Assembly (NCBI GenBank): GCA_964527995.1
Contig: CAZGRP010000013.1
Coordinates: 11,935 to 75,934, forward strand
DNA from: CAZGRP01 sp964527995
GTDB taxonomy: Bacteria > Zhuqueibacterota > Zhuqueibacteria > Oceanimicrobiales > CAZGRP01
Length of the DNA: 64,000 nucleotides
Direction: 5' to 3'
A program made the translations under genes and the position numbers. Below are positions 1 to 7,623 of the stretch, piece by piece (position 1 is the stretch's first letter; each line of letters opens with the position of its first letter). Under the pieces are notes generated by a model. It saw only the letters and a list, made by a program, of their open reading frames with translations, searched no databases and had not been told where the DNA came from.

Positions 1-431
1 TTCCGCCCCTGCGCGAGCGACGGGAGGACATCCCCATGCTGGTGGACCATTTTGTGAAGCGGTACAATGTGATGCTCAAGAAGCGCATCCGTGGGGCCGA
101 TGAGCGCACGCTGAATCTGTTTATGAACTACCAGTGGAAGGGGAACGTGCGGGAGCTGGAGAACGTGATCGAGAGAGCCATGATCCTGTGCGACGGCGAT
201 ATGATCGTGCCTGAGCATCTGCCCCAGAATCTGGCCGGAAAGGCTGCGGCTGATCTCGATGGCAGTCTTCGCGATGTGGTGCGCCAGGCCGAAAGGGACG
301 CAATCTTGCGCACGCTGCGGCTCACTGACAACGACAAGAAGCGAGCCGCCGATATGCTGGGGTTGAGCCAATCGTCGCTCTACCGCAAGATGTCTGAGCT
401 CGGGATCCCAACGGGCGAGGCCAAGGCCTAA
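1..431 (+). CDS. Sigma54-dependent NtrC-family response regulator, C-terminal part
   Basis: The reading frame is open from base 3, so the gene begins before the window and only about 142 residues are seen. It starts inside the AAA+ domain with PPLRERREDIPMLVDHF, continues through the conserved WKGNVRELENVIERA segment, and ends in a Fis-type helix-turn-helix (KKRAADMLGLSQSSLYRKM, about residues 112-131 of the visible part). These features are diagnostic of activators that open sigma54 promoters by ATP hydrolysis. The receiver, Walker A and GAFTGA segments lie outside the window. It is one of four such activators here, and sigma54-type promoters occur at 9131, 15172, 25111 and 42491. Its own targets cannot be inferred from what is visible. 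Confidence 0.93.
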   Translation, partial: PPLRERREDIPMLVDHFVKRYNVMLKKRIRGADERTLNLFMNYQWKGNVRELENVIERAMILCDGDMIVPEHLPQNLAGKAAADLDGSLRDVVRQAERDAILRTLRLTDNDKKRAADMLGLSQSSLYRKMSELGIPTGEAKA

Positions 432-615
432 GGCGTCAGCGGGGCGGTGGGCTTGCAGGTTTGTTCCCATTTCTGAGAAGAACGCGGGTGCAATTTTCAA
501 TCCTGGGAAAGTCTCGCTGCAGGAACCGGTGGATGGGCCAGGATGATGTGACTCAACTGAAATATTTTCAACGTGCTGGCTCATTGTGTCAGCAATCTTT
601 TCCTTACAGTTTTAG

Positions 616-630
616 TGGCATGCTTTTTGA
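616..630 (+). promoter_or_regulatory. Possible sigma54 promoter upstream of the degenerate receiver gene
   Basis: TGGCAT, five bases, then TTGA gives GG-N10-GA, one base off the GG-N10-GC invariant. It lies 46 bases before the ATG at 677. The 15-mer GTGGCATGCTTTTTG recurs exactly at 2106-2120 before the cytochrome cluster, which makes a shared control element more likely. The imperfect -12 box keeps confidence low. Confidence 0.4.
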
Positions 631-676
631 GTCTACCTTATGCATTATTCGAGCGAATCACCGAAGCAGCGGAGAG

Positions 677-1066
677 ATGTGCGTTTCTGGAAGAGTACTG
701 ATCGTGGAGGACGACGCTGGCGTTCGCGATTCCTTCGTCAGGATGTTCGCAAAGGCTGGCTATCAGACACATGCGGTGGAGGACGGTGAGGCGGCGGAGC
801 GTGTCTTGCGTCGCCAGTTTTTCCCGCTGGTTGTCTTTGGTCTGAAACATCGTGGCAAGAACGGATTGGATACGCTCAAGCAGCTGCGTGTCATCAATCC
901 TGTTACGCGGATCCTGGCAGTGACCGCCTACAGTGATTTGCTGCCACGAGAGGCGGTGCTGTTGGCCGGTGCATTCGACTACCTTCGGAAGCCTGTGCGT
1001 CGGGCCGACTTGCTGAAATCGGCTCAGCGCGCCATCGAAAGTGTTCCTGATGAGGTGAGAGAATGA
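677..1066 (+). CDS. Stand-alone receiver-domain protein lacking the phosphoacceptor aspartate
   Basis: The 129-residue product is essentially a CheY-like receiver. The N-terminal acidic pocket is intact (VLIVEDDAG, residues 7-15), as are the T/S position (VTAYSD) and the conserved lysine (LRKPV). However, the strand-3 segment reads VVFGLKH, with Gly55 where the phosphorylated Asp normally sits. The frame is open further upstream, but ATG 677 is preferred: it has GGAG just upstream and puts the receiver at the expected distance from the N terminus. The gene follows an NtrC-type regulator and overlaps ccmE by ATGA. It is probably a pseudo-receiver acting without phosphorylation by Asp. A sequencing error changing GAC/GAT to GGT cannot be excluded. 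Confidence 0.85.
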   Translation: MCVSGRVLIVEDDAGVRDSFVRMFAKAGYQTHAVEDGEAAERVLRRQFFPLVVFGLKHRGKNGLDTLKQLRVINPVTRILAVTAYSDLLPREAVLLAGAFDYLRKPVRRADLLKSAQRAIESVPDEVRE

Positions 1067-1485
1067 GAAAAAGAGGCCTTAGGCTCGTGGTCGCGGTGGG
1101 GGCGCTTCTGGCTGCGCTGGTGTTGCTGGTGGCATTCAGCTTGAAGGAGACGATGGTCTATTACGTCACCATCGATGAGCTCAAGGCGGATGCAACGAAG
1201 TATTACGGCCGAGGGTTGCGTATTTCTGGTCTGGTCGTTGAGGGCTCGGTGGAGCGTTCCAATACCGGCCTGCTGGCTACTTTCCAGGTCAGCGACGGCG
1301 AACAGACTTTACCCGTCCGCTACGGCGGCATTCTACCAGACACTTTCAAAGAGGGAGAAGAAGTTCTTGTCGAGGGGCGCTACCGCAGCGACGGTGTGTT
1401 CGAAGCTACGAAGGTGCTCACTAAGTGCGCTTCGAAGTATGAAGCGGACACGCCGACGTCCGAAAGCACCGGCTCGGGGGCTTGA
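1063..1485 (+). CDS. ccmE: CcmE-like haem chaperone of the Cys (CxxxY) type
   Basis: This 140-residue protein has one N-terminal membrane anchor (about residues 8-27) followed by an OB-fold: VTIDELKAD, LRISGLVVEGSV, ATFQVSDGEQTLPVRYGG, EGEEVLVEGRY. CcmE takes haem from the CcmABC complex and passes it to the CcmF lyase on the periplasmic side. The usual haem-binding motif is LxKHxxxY; here it is VLTKCASKY, so His is replaced by Cys in a CxxxY motif. CxxxY-type CcmE is known from archaea and Desulfovibrio, where haem is bound through the cysteine. The gene overlaps the preceding receiver gene (ATGA). It serves the many c-type cytochromes here, and the likely partner ccmF lies at 42699. Confidence 0.88.
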   Translation: MRKRGLRLVVAVGALLAALVLLVAFSLKETMVYYVTIDELKADATKYYGRGLRISGLVVEGSVERSNTGLLATFQVSDGEQTLPVRYGGILPDTFKEGEEVLVEGRYRSDGVFEATKVLTKCASKYEADTPTSESTGSGA

Positions 1486-1626
1486 ACTGACGGCGCGGAA
1501 TTGCTGCCAGGTCTGGGCCGGCGCCTGAATCCGGGTGGACGCGACGGTTGATGAAGCAGACAGATCGAGACTCATGGTGTTTAAACAAGATACGGGGAGA
1601 CCAATGACGAGGGAGGTGCATCGGTA

Positions 1627-1881
1627 ATGTCTCGTTACCTGCTGCGTCTGGAAAAGACCGTTCAGGCCCTGCTCGATGACCTGACGACGGCGGCGGTGAC
1701 CGTGGCTGAGCACTACGGTTCCCAGGCTCCGGATTTGCACAACGTCATGTCGGCGAAACTCAAGGAGGTGCTTCGGCGCGATCTTGTGATGTCGGATCTG
1801 TGCGGGCTGTCGGCGATCTGCGACGAAGGGGAGTTTTTTGAACCGTTCTCTGAGGAGGCCCTACAACTCGAGGCGGAATAG
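1627..1881 (+). CDS. Small protein of unknown function (84 aa)
   Basis: An 84-residue soluble protein starts at ATG 1627 with GGGAGG about ten bases upstream. It is mostly helical and acidic at its end. Two cysteines occur in SDLCGLSAICDEGEFFEPF (about residues 58-65). No domain is recognised, and no signal peptide or membrane segment is seen. It follows ccmE by 141 bases and is closed by a strong intrinsic terminator at 1911, which supports it as the last gene of this transcript. Function cannot be assigned. Confidence 0.6.
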   Translation: MSRYLLRLEKTVQALLDDLTTAAVTVAEHYGSQAPDLHNVMSAKLKEVLRRDLVMSDLCGLSAICDEGEFFEPFSEEALQLEAE

Positions 1882-1910
1882 GCTGACCCAAGTGGCACCT
1901 CCTACGAAGA

Positions 1911-1954
1911 GGGGAGAAGAGTACATATTCGGACTCTTCTCCCCTTTCTTTTTG
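1911..1954 (+). terminator. Rho-independent terminator
   Basis: A perfect 11-bp stem (GGGGAGAAGAG at 1911-1921 with CTCTTCTCCCC at 1934-1944), a 12-base loop and a T-rich run (TTTCTTTTTG). It ends the ccmE/84-aa unit. Confidence 0.9.
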
Positions 1955-2106
1955 ATTTGTTGTTCGCAAACCTGCGAGGGGAGTTTCCAAATTCGAGAAA
2001 CATCCGGCGCGATGAGCCGGGTGCGGGCGAACCCAAGGAATACGCAACCCTCGTGAAAACAGCCGAGTACGCAAGCAGTTCCTTGGCGTGATCCGGCCGT
2101 CTCAGG

Positions 2107-2121
2107 TGGCATGCTTTTTGT
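2107..2121 (+). promoter_or_regulatory. Possible sigma54-type promoter before the cytochrome cluster
   Basis: TGGCAT-N5-TTGT gives GG-N10-GT, with a non-consensus -12 base. The 15-mer GTGGCATGCTTTTTG is identical to the one at 615-629. It lies about 350 bases before the first cytochrome start, and a better sigma70-like promoter sits between at 2195, so the two could be alternatives. Confidence 0.35.
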
Positions 2122-2194
2122 CCAAAGGCAGTTGTGGGCTGGAGTCCGGCAAAACGAGTGGGCTGAGGCGGCAGGAATCTTCGCTGCTCAGGGG

Positions 2195-2223
2195 TTGACA
2201 TTGTCGGCGGCAAGATTTATATT
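2195..2223 (+). promoter_or_regulatory. Sigma70-type promoter
   Basis: TTGACA (2195-2200), a 17-base spacer, then TATATT (2218-2223): an almost perfect housekeeping promoter. It points towards the cytochrome gene at 2455 and would give a leader of about 225 bases. Nothing else is recognised in the 573-base interval 1882-2454 apart from the terminator and the sigma54-like site. Confidence 0.7.
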
Positions 2224-2454
2224 GGGGTCCCTCAATCAAAACACATCTTTGAGAACCGCTCGACATGACTCTGCCGGCGGCCAGGGTCTCGATTTGTCAA
2301 GTCGCCTGCTAACTCGATAAGCGCCCTCTGCTGCGTGACGCGGCGCTTCACGGGCGAACACAAAGTCACTCGATTTGTTGGCCGTTCGATGCGGGGCGGC
2401 GGCAGCGGTTTTGTTTCTCCGATTTTTTGTTCCAACCTCAGGAATGGAGCCGTT

Positions 2455-3273
2455 ATGGGCAAAGTCTTTCAAGGCCGAACTGTGCTTCTTGCGGCGATCC
2501 TTCTCGGTCTGGCTGCTTTAGTCATGTCCTGCAGCGATCTCAGCGACAATGTGGTAGAGCCGGAGGCTCGCAGGGTCGAGGCCCATCCCGAGGGATGGCT
2601 CGACACCACGTCGACCGCGTTCCACGGGCGAGAGATCCGGAAGATGCAGTGGCAAATGGAGACCTGCAAGAAATGCCACGGCCAGGACTATCGTGGCGCA
2701 ATCGCAAACGTCTCCTGTTTGACATGTCACCCGAACACACCCGAGGATTGTACAACCTGTCACGGCGGAGCCATCGCCGGCCTTGCCGCGCCGCCACCGG
2801 ACATTGACCGCGAATTCGAGACAACGGCGCGCGGCGTCGGAGCACATGCCCAGCATCTCCAGGAAGGGCCGCTGCGTGTCGCCATCCCGTGCACAAGTTG
2901 CCATGTCGTGCCCGATTCGCTCTACGCTCCGGGGCACGTGGATTCTGACTTGCCGGCTGAGGTCAAGTTCTCCGGTCTGGCGGTAGCGGACTCGGCGCAG
3001 CCGGTCTGGGATGGGCAAAAGTGTTCGAATGTCTACTGCCACGGTAACTTTAAGCTCGGTCACAAGGACAATGCTCCGACCTGGACCATCGTGAACGGCA
3101 CCCAGGCGGCCTGCGGTACGTGCCACGGCTTGCCGCCGGACGCACCGCATCCGCAAATCGAGCAGTGCCAGTTCTGCCACAGCGCCGTGGTGGATGCCGA
3201 AAAGAACATCATCGACAAAACCAAGCATATCAATGGGCAGACAGATTTTGCATCTTCAACATCGAACCGTTAG
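2455..3273 (+). CDS. Lipoprotein multihaem cytochrome c (6 CxxCH + 1 CxxxxCH)
   Basis: The 272-residue product starts at ATG 2455, after AGGAATGGAG; the longer open frame from 2335 lacks a plausible N terminus. Residues 1-26 form a lipoprotein signal ending in VMSC, so Cys26 is probably lipidated. Haem motifs in order are CKKCH, CLTCH, CTTCH, CTSCH, CSNVYCH, CGTCH and CQFCH. The CxxxxCH form followed by CxxCH is a signature of a cytochrome family abundant in Geobacter and other metal reducers, often at the outer membrane. It is first in a cluster running to 8811 with three further multihaem cytochromes, a membrane cytochrome b and a barrel. I infer a role in electron transfer at the outer membrane; the redox partner is unknown. 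Confidence 0.88.
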   Translation: MGKVFQGRTVLLAAILLGLAALVMSCSDLSDNVVEPEARRVEAHPEGWLDTTSTAFHGREIRKMQWQMETCKKCHGQDYRGAIANVSCLTCHPNTPEDCTTCHGGAIAGLAAPPPDIDREFETTARGVGAHAQHLQEGPLRVAIPCTSCHVVPDSLYAPGHVDSDLPAEVKFSGLAVADSAQPVWDGQKCSNVYCHGNFKLGHKDNAPTWTIVNGTQAACGTCHGLPPDAPHPQIEQCQFCHSAVVDAEKNIIDKTKHINGQTDFASSTSNR

Positions 3274-3294
3274 CACAGATGGAGGAGAACCACG

Positions 3295-3864
3295 ATGAAG
3301 AGAATCTGGATCGTCGGGCTGGCGCTTTTCGTGGCGGCGGCTTACACGACAACACTCGAGGCACAGACGAAGCCAAAGCCGGCCAAATACGTGGGTGTGG
3401 CACTCTGCAAGGCGTGTCACAATACCACCAAGAGCGGCAAGCAATACACCGTCTGGCAGAAGAGCGCTCACGCCAAGGCATACGAAACGCTGGCCTCCGA
3501 CAAGGCCAAAGAGTTCGCCAAGAAAAGAGGCATTGACGACCCGCAGAAATCCCCCGAGTGCCTGCAGTGCCACACCACTGGATTCGGTGTCGATGCCAAG
3601 CTGAAAGGGCCAAAGCTCACTCTCGAGGAAGGCGTTTCCTGCGAGGCCTGCCACGGGCCCGGCTCGAATTACCGGAAAATGAGAGTCATGAAGGACTTGT
3701 GGGCCGGGAAGATCAAGCCGGAGAGCGTGGGGCTCACCCTTCCTGACGAGAAGACCTGTATCCAGTGTCACAACAAGAAGAGCCCGTCGTACAAGCCCTT
3801 CAAGTTCGAAGAAATGTTCAAGAAGATTGCCCATCCCGTGCCTGGAGGTAGGCCGAAGAAGTAG
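3295..3864 (+). CDS. Tetrahaem cytochrome c, c554-like
   Basis: This 189-residue exported protein has a signal peptide ending near residue 23 and starts at ATG 3295 after a GGAGGAGAA ribosome site. Haem motifs are CKACH, CLQCH, CEACH and CIQCH, in the spacing of the cytochrome c554/c-prime family: YVGVALCKACH, SPECLQCHTTGFGV, GVSCEACHGPGS, TCIQCHNKKSP. A paralogue at 39444-40031 shares this pattern but has CxxxCH at the fourth site. It lies 21 bases after the lipoprotein cytochrome and 21 bases before the 11-haem one, so the three are probably co-transcribed. It is likely a periplasmic electron shuttle; the family also includes catalytic members, so an enzymatic role is possible. Confidence 0.9.
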   Translation: MKRIWIVGLALFVAAAYTTTLEAQTKPKPAKYVGVALCKACHNTTKSGKQYTVWQKSAHAKAYETLASDKAKEFAKKRGIDDPQKSPECLQCHTTGFGVDAKLKGPKLTLEEGVSCEACHGPGSNYRKMRVMKDLWAGKIKPESVGLTLPDEKTCIQCHNKKSPSYKPFKFEEMFKKIAHPVPGGRPKK

Positions 3865-3885
3865 CTCATAAACGGGAGGGGGAGC

Positions 3886-5184
3886 GTGAGACTTCGGTTT
3901 CTCCAGAGGCAGTGGCGTTGGGGATATCGGCCCAGATGTTTGGCAGTGTGGTTGTCGTTGCTGTTGGGGGTTGCGATTGCGCCGAGTTCCAGGGCCCTGT
4001 CTCAGGAGAACAAGGATTGCCTGAGCTGCCACGGGGATCCTCAGCTGACGAAAGTCGCCGCGAGCGGCCAGGAGATATCGCTATACGTCGATCTGTCGGT
4101 TTTTCAGAGATCGATTCATGGCACTTTCTCCTGCACCGACTGCCATGTCGACGCCACGGAGATACCGCACGCGGAGAACCTGAGGCCTGTAGATTGTGGC
4201 CTGTGTCACGAGGATCCGGAAGCGGCTCTGGCGCGAGGGGTCCACGGCAAGGCTCGGCAACGGGGCGTGCCGGATGCGCCCAGCTGTCGCGATTGTCATG
4301 GCACCCACGATATCTTGCCCAGCTCGGACCCCTCTTCCCGCACGCATCCGCTGAATGTGGCACTGACTTGCGCGGAGTGTCATTCGAACCCGAGTTTCGT
4401 GCGCCGCCACGCCATCCCGATCGCTGACCCACTGGCCGCATACAGGGCCAGTGTTCATGGCGTCGCGGTGATGTCGGAGCGCAATTTTAAGGCGGCCACG
4501 TGCGTCAGTTGTCACGGCTCGCACGATATTCGGGACAACGAGGACCCGCAATCGCCGATCTACTGGCAAAAGGTCAGCGCTACTTGCGGGAGTTGCCACA
4601 GAGATGTGCTCCGCAAGTACAGCGAAAGCGTGCACGGTCGGGCGGTGAAACGCGGCGTTCGCGATGCCCCGACCTGCATCGACTGCCACGGCGAGCATCG
4701 TGTCCAGTCGCCGCGACAACGCACATCGCCCGTGAACCCGCTGAACGTGTCGATTGAGACCTGTGGCCGTTGCCACGGTTCGAAGCGGATCGCTGCGAAA
4801 TACGGGTTGCCGACTGGTCGTCTGAAGACGTTCGAGCAGAGCTATCACGGGCTGGCGCTGCGGGCCGGGAAGATGGAGGCGGCGAACTGTGCCAGTTGCC
4901 ATGGCATCCACTATATTTTGCCTTCGTCGGACCCGCGGTCGACGATCTTTCCGGCGAATCTGCCGAAGACGTGTGGTCAGTGCCATCCGCTGGTCACCGA
5001 GAATGTTGCCAAAGGGCCGGTACATCTGACCACAAGCACCACACCTGGCCGCATCGTCTACTGGGTGAGACGCTTCTACATCTGGGTCATTGTCGGTGTG
5101 GTCGCTGCCATGGTAGTTCACAATCTGCTCGATTTCATTCGCCGGGCACGGCGGATTATCTCACGGCGTCTGGCAGGCGGCTGA
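3886..5184 (+). CDS. 11-haem cytochrome c with C-terminal membrane anchor
   Basis: A 432-residue protein starts at GTG 3886 after GGGAGGGGGAG. An N-terminal signal/anchor (about residues 20-38) is followed by eleven CxxCH motifs and a C-terminal transmembrane helix (about 388-410) with a short basic tail. Recurrent blocks such as CxxCHGxHxI-PSSDPxS and TCGxCH show an internally repeated periplasmic domain. The same block order occurs in the 9-haem protein at 19195-20499, which also ends in a transmembrane helix, so the two are paralogues. The next gene is a membrane cytochrome b. A membrane-bound multihaem cytochrome beside a dihaem b protein is a common layout for moving electrons between the quinone pool and the periplasm; direction is inferred. 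Confidence 0.9.
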   Translation: MRLRFLQRQWRWGYRPRCLAVWLSLLLGVAIAPSSRALSQENKDCLSCHGDPQLTKVAASGQEISLYVDLSVFQRSIHGTFSCTDCHVDATEIPHAENLRPVDCGLCHEDPEAALARGVHGKARQRGVPDAPSCRDCHGTHDILPSSDPSSRTHPLNVALTCAECHSNPSFVRRHAIPIADPLAAYRASVHGVAVMSERNFKAATCVSCHGSHDIRDNEDPQSPIYWQKVSATCGSCHRDVLRKYSESVHGRAVKRGVRDAPTCIDCHGEHRVQSPRQRTSPVNPLNVSIETCGRCHGSKRIAAKYGLPTGRLKTFEQSYHGLALRAGKMEAANCASCHGIHYILPSSDPRSTIFPANLPKTCGQCHPLVTENVAKGPVHLTTSTTPGRIVYWVRRFYIWVIVGVVAAMVVHNLLDFIRRARRIISRRLAGG

Positions 5185-5267
5185 GCAAAGGGCGACTCGC
5201 GGTTCGGCCGGAGTGATGGCCATGGTTTTCGCGCTGGTGAGGCCGGGAGGCTGGTCTTAAACCGGAC

Positions 5268-6035
5268 ATGATGGACGTGCAGCTCCAGTTCTACGAACGA
5301 TCGGGAGCCCACTACCTGCGGTGGACGCGGGCAGAGCGGATCCAGCACTGCCTCCTTGCCGCCAGCTTCATCGTGCTGGTGGTCACCGGGTTTGCGCTGC
5401 GATATCCGGATGCGTGGTGGGTGCGTCCGTTTGTAGGGCAAGAGTGGCTGTTTAATCTGCGAGGTGTCGTGCATCGCATTGCCGGCGCCACGCTCCTCGG
5501 GCTCGGCCTCGTTCACGTCTATTATCTGGCGTTCACGCCTCGCGGGCGGCTGCAGATTGCGGCCTTGCTCCCTGGATTGCGCGACGTTGTCGATGCGTGG
5601 GCGAATCTTCGCTACAACCTGGGCGTGGCACGCCGAAAGCCGAAGTTCGGCCACTACACTTATTTCGAGAAGGTCGAGTATTGGGCCCTCATCTGGGGCA
5701 CGGTGGTGATGGGCATCACCGGCTTGATGCTGTGGTTCAACTCGCTCACCTTGAAGATCTTCCCGCGCTGGGTGATCGATCTGGTGACAGTGGTGCACCT
5801 GTATGAGGCCTGGCTTGCGTCTCTGGCCATTGTCGTATGGCACTTCTATTACGTGATCTTCAACCCGGATGTCTACCCATTGAACAGCAGCATGCTGAAC
5901 GGCCTGATCAGCGAAGAAGAACTACGCGACGAGCATGCGTTGGAGTGGGAGGCGCTGCGGCAGCAAGCACCCCGGGCCGAATCGCAGCCATCCGGTCCAC
6001 CGGAGAGAAGTTCCGCTGCCGCCTCGCGGGAATAG
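5268..6035 (+). CDS. Cytochrome b561 / formate dehydrogenase gamma-like membrane protein
   Basis: This 255-residue protein has about four transmembrane helices (roughly residues 27-45, 67-90, 143-162, 178-198). Histidines suited to b-haem binding occur at RIQHCLL, GVVHRIAG, LGLVHVYY, VVHLYEAW and VVWHFYYV. This fits the dihaem b561/FdhI-like family, which exchanges electrons between quinone and periplasmic redox partners. The C-terminal 40 residues are polar and Pro/Ser-rich, likely cytoplasmic. It lies 83 bases after the 11-haem cytochrome, its most likely electron partner. The start is ATG 5268 (ATGATG; 5271 is possible). Confidence 0.82.
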   Translation: MMDVQLQFYERSGAHYLRWTRAERIQHCLLAASFIVLVVTGFALRYPDAWWVRPFVGQEWLFNLRGVVHRIAGATLLGLGLVHVYYLAFTPRGRLQIAALLPGLRDVVDAWANLRYNLGVARRKPKFGHYTYFEKVEYWALIWGTVVMGITGLMLWFNSLTLKIFPRWVIDLVTVVHLYEAWLASLAIVVWHFYYVIFNPDVYPLNSSMLNGLISEEELRDEHALEWEALRQQAPRAESQPSGPPERSSAAASRE

Positions 6036-6146
6036 GAGCATTGGAACTTAGCCGACCGATCGAGGCCATGAGGAGGGTGCCATCACCTTCGCTTTCTGCC
6101 TGATGGCCTTGCGACCACCGGAGACTGAACCGACGGAGGAAATGCG

Positions 6147-7403
6147 TTGAAGCCAAAAAGCAGCCTGGTTCTTCTCTTCCTGCTTGCGTCGAGCCCGCTC
6201 GGGGCGCAAACGCTGAGCCTACGTCTGACCAGCTCGGCATATAGCTGGGAGGTGCACCCAACGTTGGGGAGTTCGCAGACGCAGCTACGTGGTTTCGAGC
6301 AGGTGCAGTTGACTGTTGGCAGACTCGGCACTCCGGACCTGTCCTTCACCGCCTTCTGGCAAAGCTCAGCCAACCTGGCGGGTGCCGACGCCGCCCCGTG
6401 GCATCGACTGTACAGCGCGTTTTTTCACTGGCGCCGTCTTGGTCGTCGTCTTGATCTTCGCCTGGGACGGCAGCGGCTCTATGACGGCGTCGCTTATGGC
6501 ACGATGGATGGCCTGCGGGCGAACGTGCGCCTGGCTCGCGATGTTGAGCTCGTCGGCTTCGTCGGCACCCTGGTGCCGTATACTCGCAAGGTGGAGGTCG
6601 CCTCATGGGATGACGGCCACATTTTCGGTGGCAGACTGAAGCTGCTGAAACTGGCAGGCGGTCGCATCTCCTTGAGCTATGTGCGCCGCACCCGTTCGGT
6701 GGCGTATCAACGACCGGGGCGTTATAGCCTGCGGCAGCTTGTCCTCACCGATCGCCAGCAACAGCTCGGCGGCATCGACGTGCAGCGCGCCTTCGGGAAG
6801 CGGACGAGCCTCTACGGCCGGTTCGATTGGGATTTCGAGCAGACCCGAGTGCGACGTGCCGAATTCGAGGCTCAGGTGAGACCCTCTGACAAAATCGAAC
6901 TGTCTGCCGCTTTCCTCCATCGCGCCCCGCTGATCGATGCAAACTCCATTTTCACGGTGTTCGACTCCCATACGACCCAGGAGGTCCTGGCTCGGCTGGC
7001 CTACAGGGTTCGCACGGACATTTCGGTTTTCGTCCGGACGGGCAGGCTATGGTACAACGGCGACAACGGCTTCCGCGCCGCGGCCGGTCTGGTCACCCGG
7101 TATGGCACGCTCGGTTTCGAGCACCGCAGCGGTTACGGTGGCACCAGCAACGGCTTGACGGGCTCACTGGCGTATCCATTGCGGCCTCATCTGGCGTTGA
7201 TCGCCGGCACCGGGCTGGCGCGATATCGCCTGTTTGGCGACAGCGGCGACTTCGATACCTCGTTGACCGGGTCCATCGGTCTCCAGTACCGGCCGAATCG
7301 GCAGTGGACCATCGACCTCATCGGTCACGGACTGCGCAACAAATTCTTCGACAACGATATGCGCCTCTTTCTGCGCGCGAGCTACTGGCTGTTCGTGCGA
7401 TAG
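6147..7403 (+). CDS. Outer-membrane beta-barrel protein
   Basis: A 418-residue protein starts at TTG 6147, seven bases after GGAGGA; the nearby ATG at 6142 is followed at once by a stop. A cleavable signal (about residues 1-20, ending LGAQT) is followed by alternating hydrophobic/polar strands throughout, with many Arg/Tyr/Phe/Gly residues and no helices or haem motifs. The protein ends in an aromatic strand (RASYWLFVR), typical of barrels recognised by BamA. It sits between a cytochrome b gene and a 14-haem cytochrome. I cannot place it in MtrB/PioB or a Geobacter Omb family from sequence alone. Its location makes it a candidate sleeve for a cytochrome conduit, or simply a porin. Confidence 0.75.
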   Translation: MKPKSSLVLLFLLASSPLGAQTLSLRLTSSAYSWEVHPTLGSSQTQLRGFEQVQLTVGRLGTPDLSFTAFWQSSANLAGADAAPWHRLYSAFFHWRRLGRRLDLRLGRQRLYDGVAYGTMDGLRANVRLARDVELVGFVGTLVPYTRKVEVASWDDGHIFGGRLKLLKLAGGRISLSYVRRTRSVAYQRPGRYSLRQLVLTDRQQQLGGIDVQRAFGKRTSLYGRFDWDFEQTRVRRAEFEAQVRPSDKIELSAAFLHRAPLIDANSIFTVFDSHTTQEVLARLAYRVRTDISVFVRTGRLWYNGDNGFRAAAGLVTRYGTLGFEHRSGYGGTSNGLTGSLAYPLRPHLALIAGTGLARYRLFGDSGDFDTSLTGSIGLQYRPNRQWTIDLIGHGLRNKFFDNDMRLFLRASYWLFVR

Positions 7404-7489
7404 GGCGGATTCGGAGCCAAGACAACCGGCCACCGCGGAGGAGCACACAGCCGCATCACGGAACACCGAGATTCCGATGTGTGTTTGGC

Positions 7490-7533
7490 CGAGCCTGTTC
7501 GCGGCTCGTTTTTCGTTCTTTGTGCGAAGAACG
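7490..7533 (+). terminator. Tandem hairpins, likely terminator
   Basis: CGAGCC/GGCTCG (7490-7495 with 7503-7508) is followed by TTTTTC. Immediately after comes a second perfect 7-bp hairpin, CGTTCTT/AAGAACG (7514-7520 with 7527-7533). They lie between the barrel gene and the 14-haem cytochrome, so transcription may be attenuated there. Confidence 0.6.
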
Positions 7534-7564
7534 CATGAAGTTCCCAATTTCCAGCTCCCGATAC

Positions 7565-7588
7565 CCGATATCTGGTACTTGATATCGG
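7565..7588. repeat. Perfect inverted repeat before the 14-haem cytochrome
   Basis: CCGATATC (7565-7572), 8 bases, GATATCGG (7581-7588). It ends 35 bases before the ATG at 7624, where an operator could act, but it could equally be part of an intergenic repeat. Confidence 0.55.
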
Positions 7589-7623
7589 ATCCCTGATTCC
7601 GAACTGCAACCCCCGGAGGCTGC

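Noticed and set aside
1838..2056. 72-codon frame after the small unknown gene
   Set aside because: It overlaps the end of that gene in another frame and runs through a strong terminator.
2518..3228. Long minus-strand open frame opposite the first cytochrome gene
   Set aside because: It is a mirror of a GC-rich coding frame, and the plus strand carries a clear multihaem cytochrome with signal peptide.
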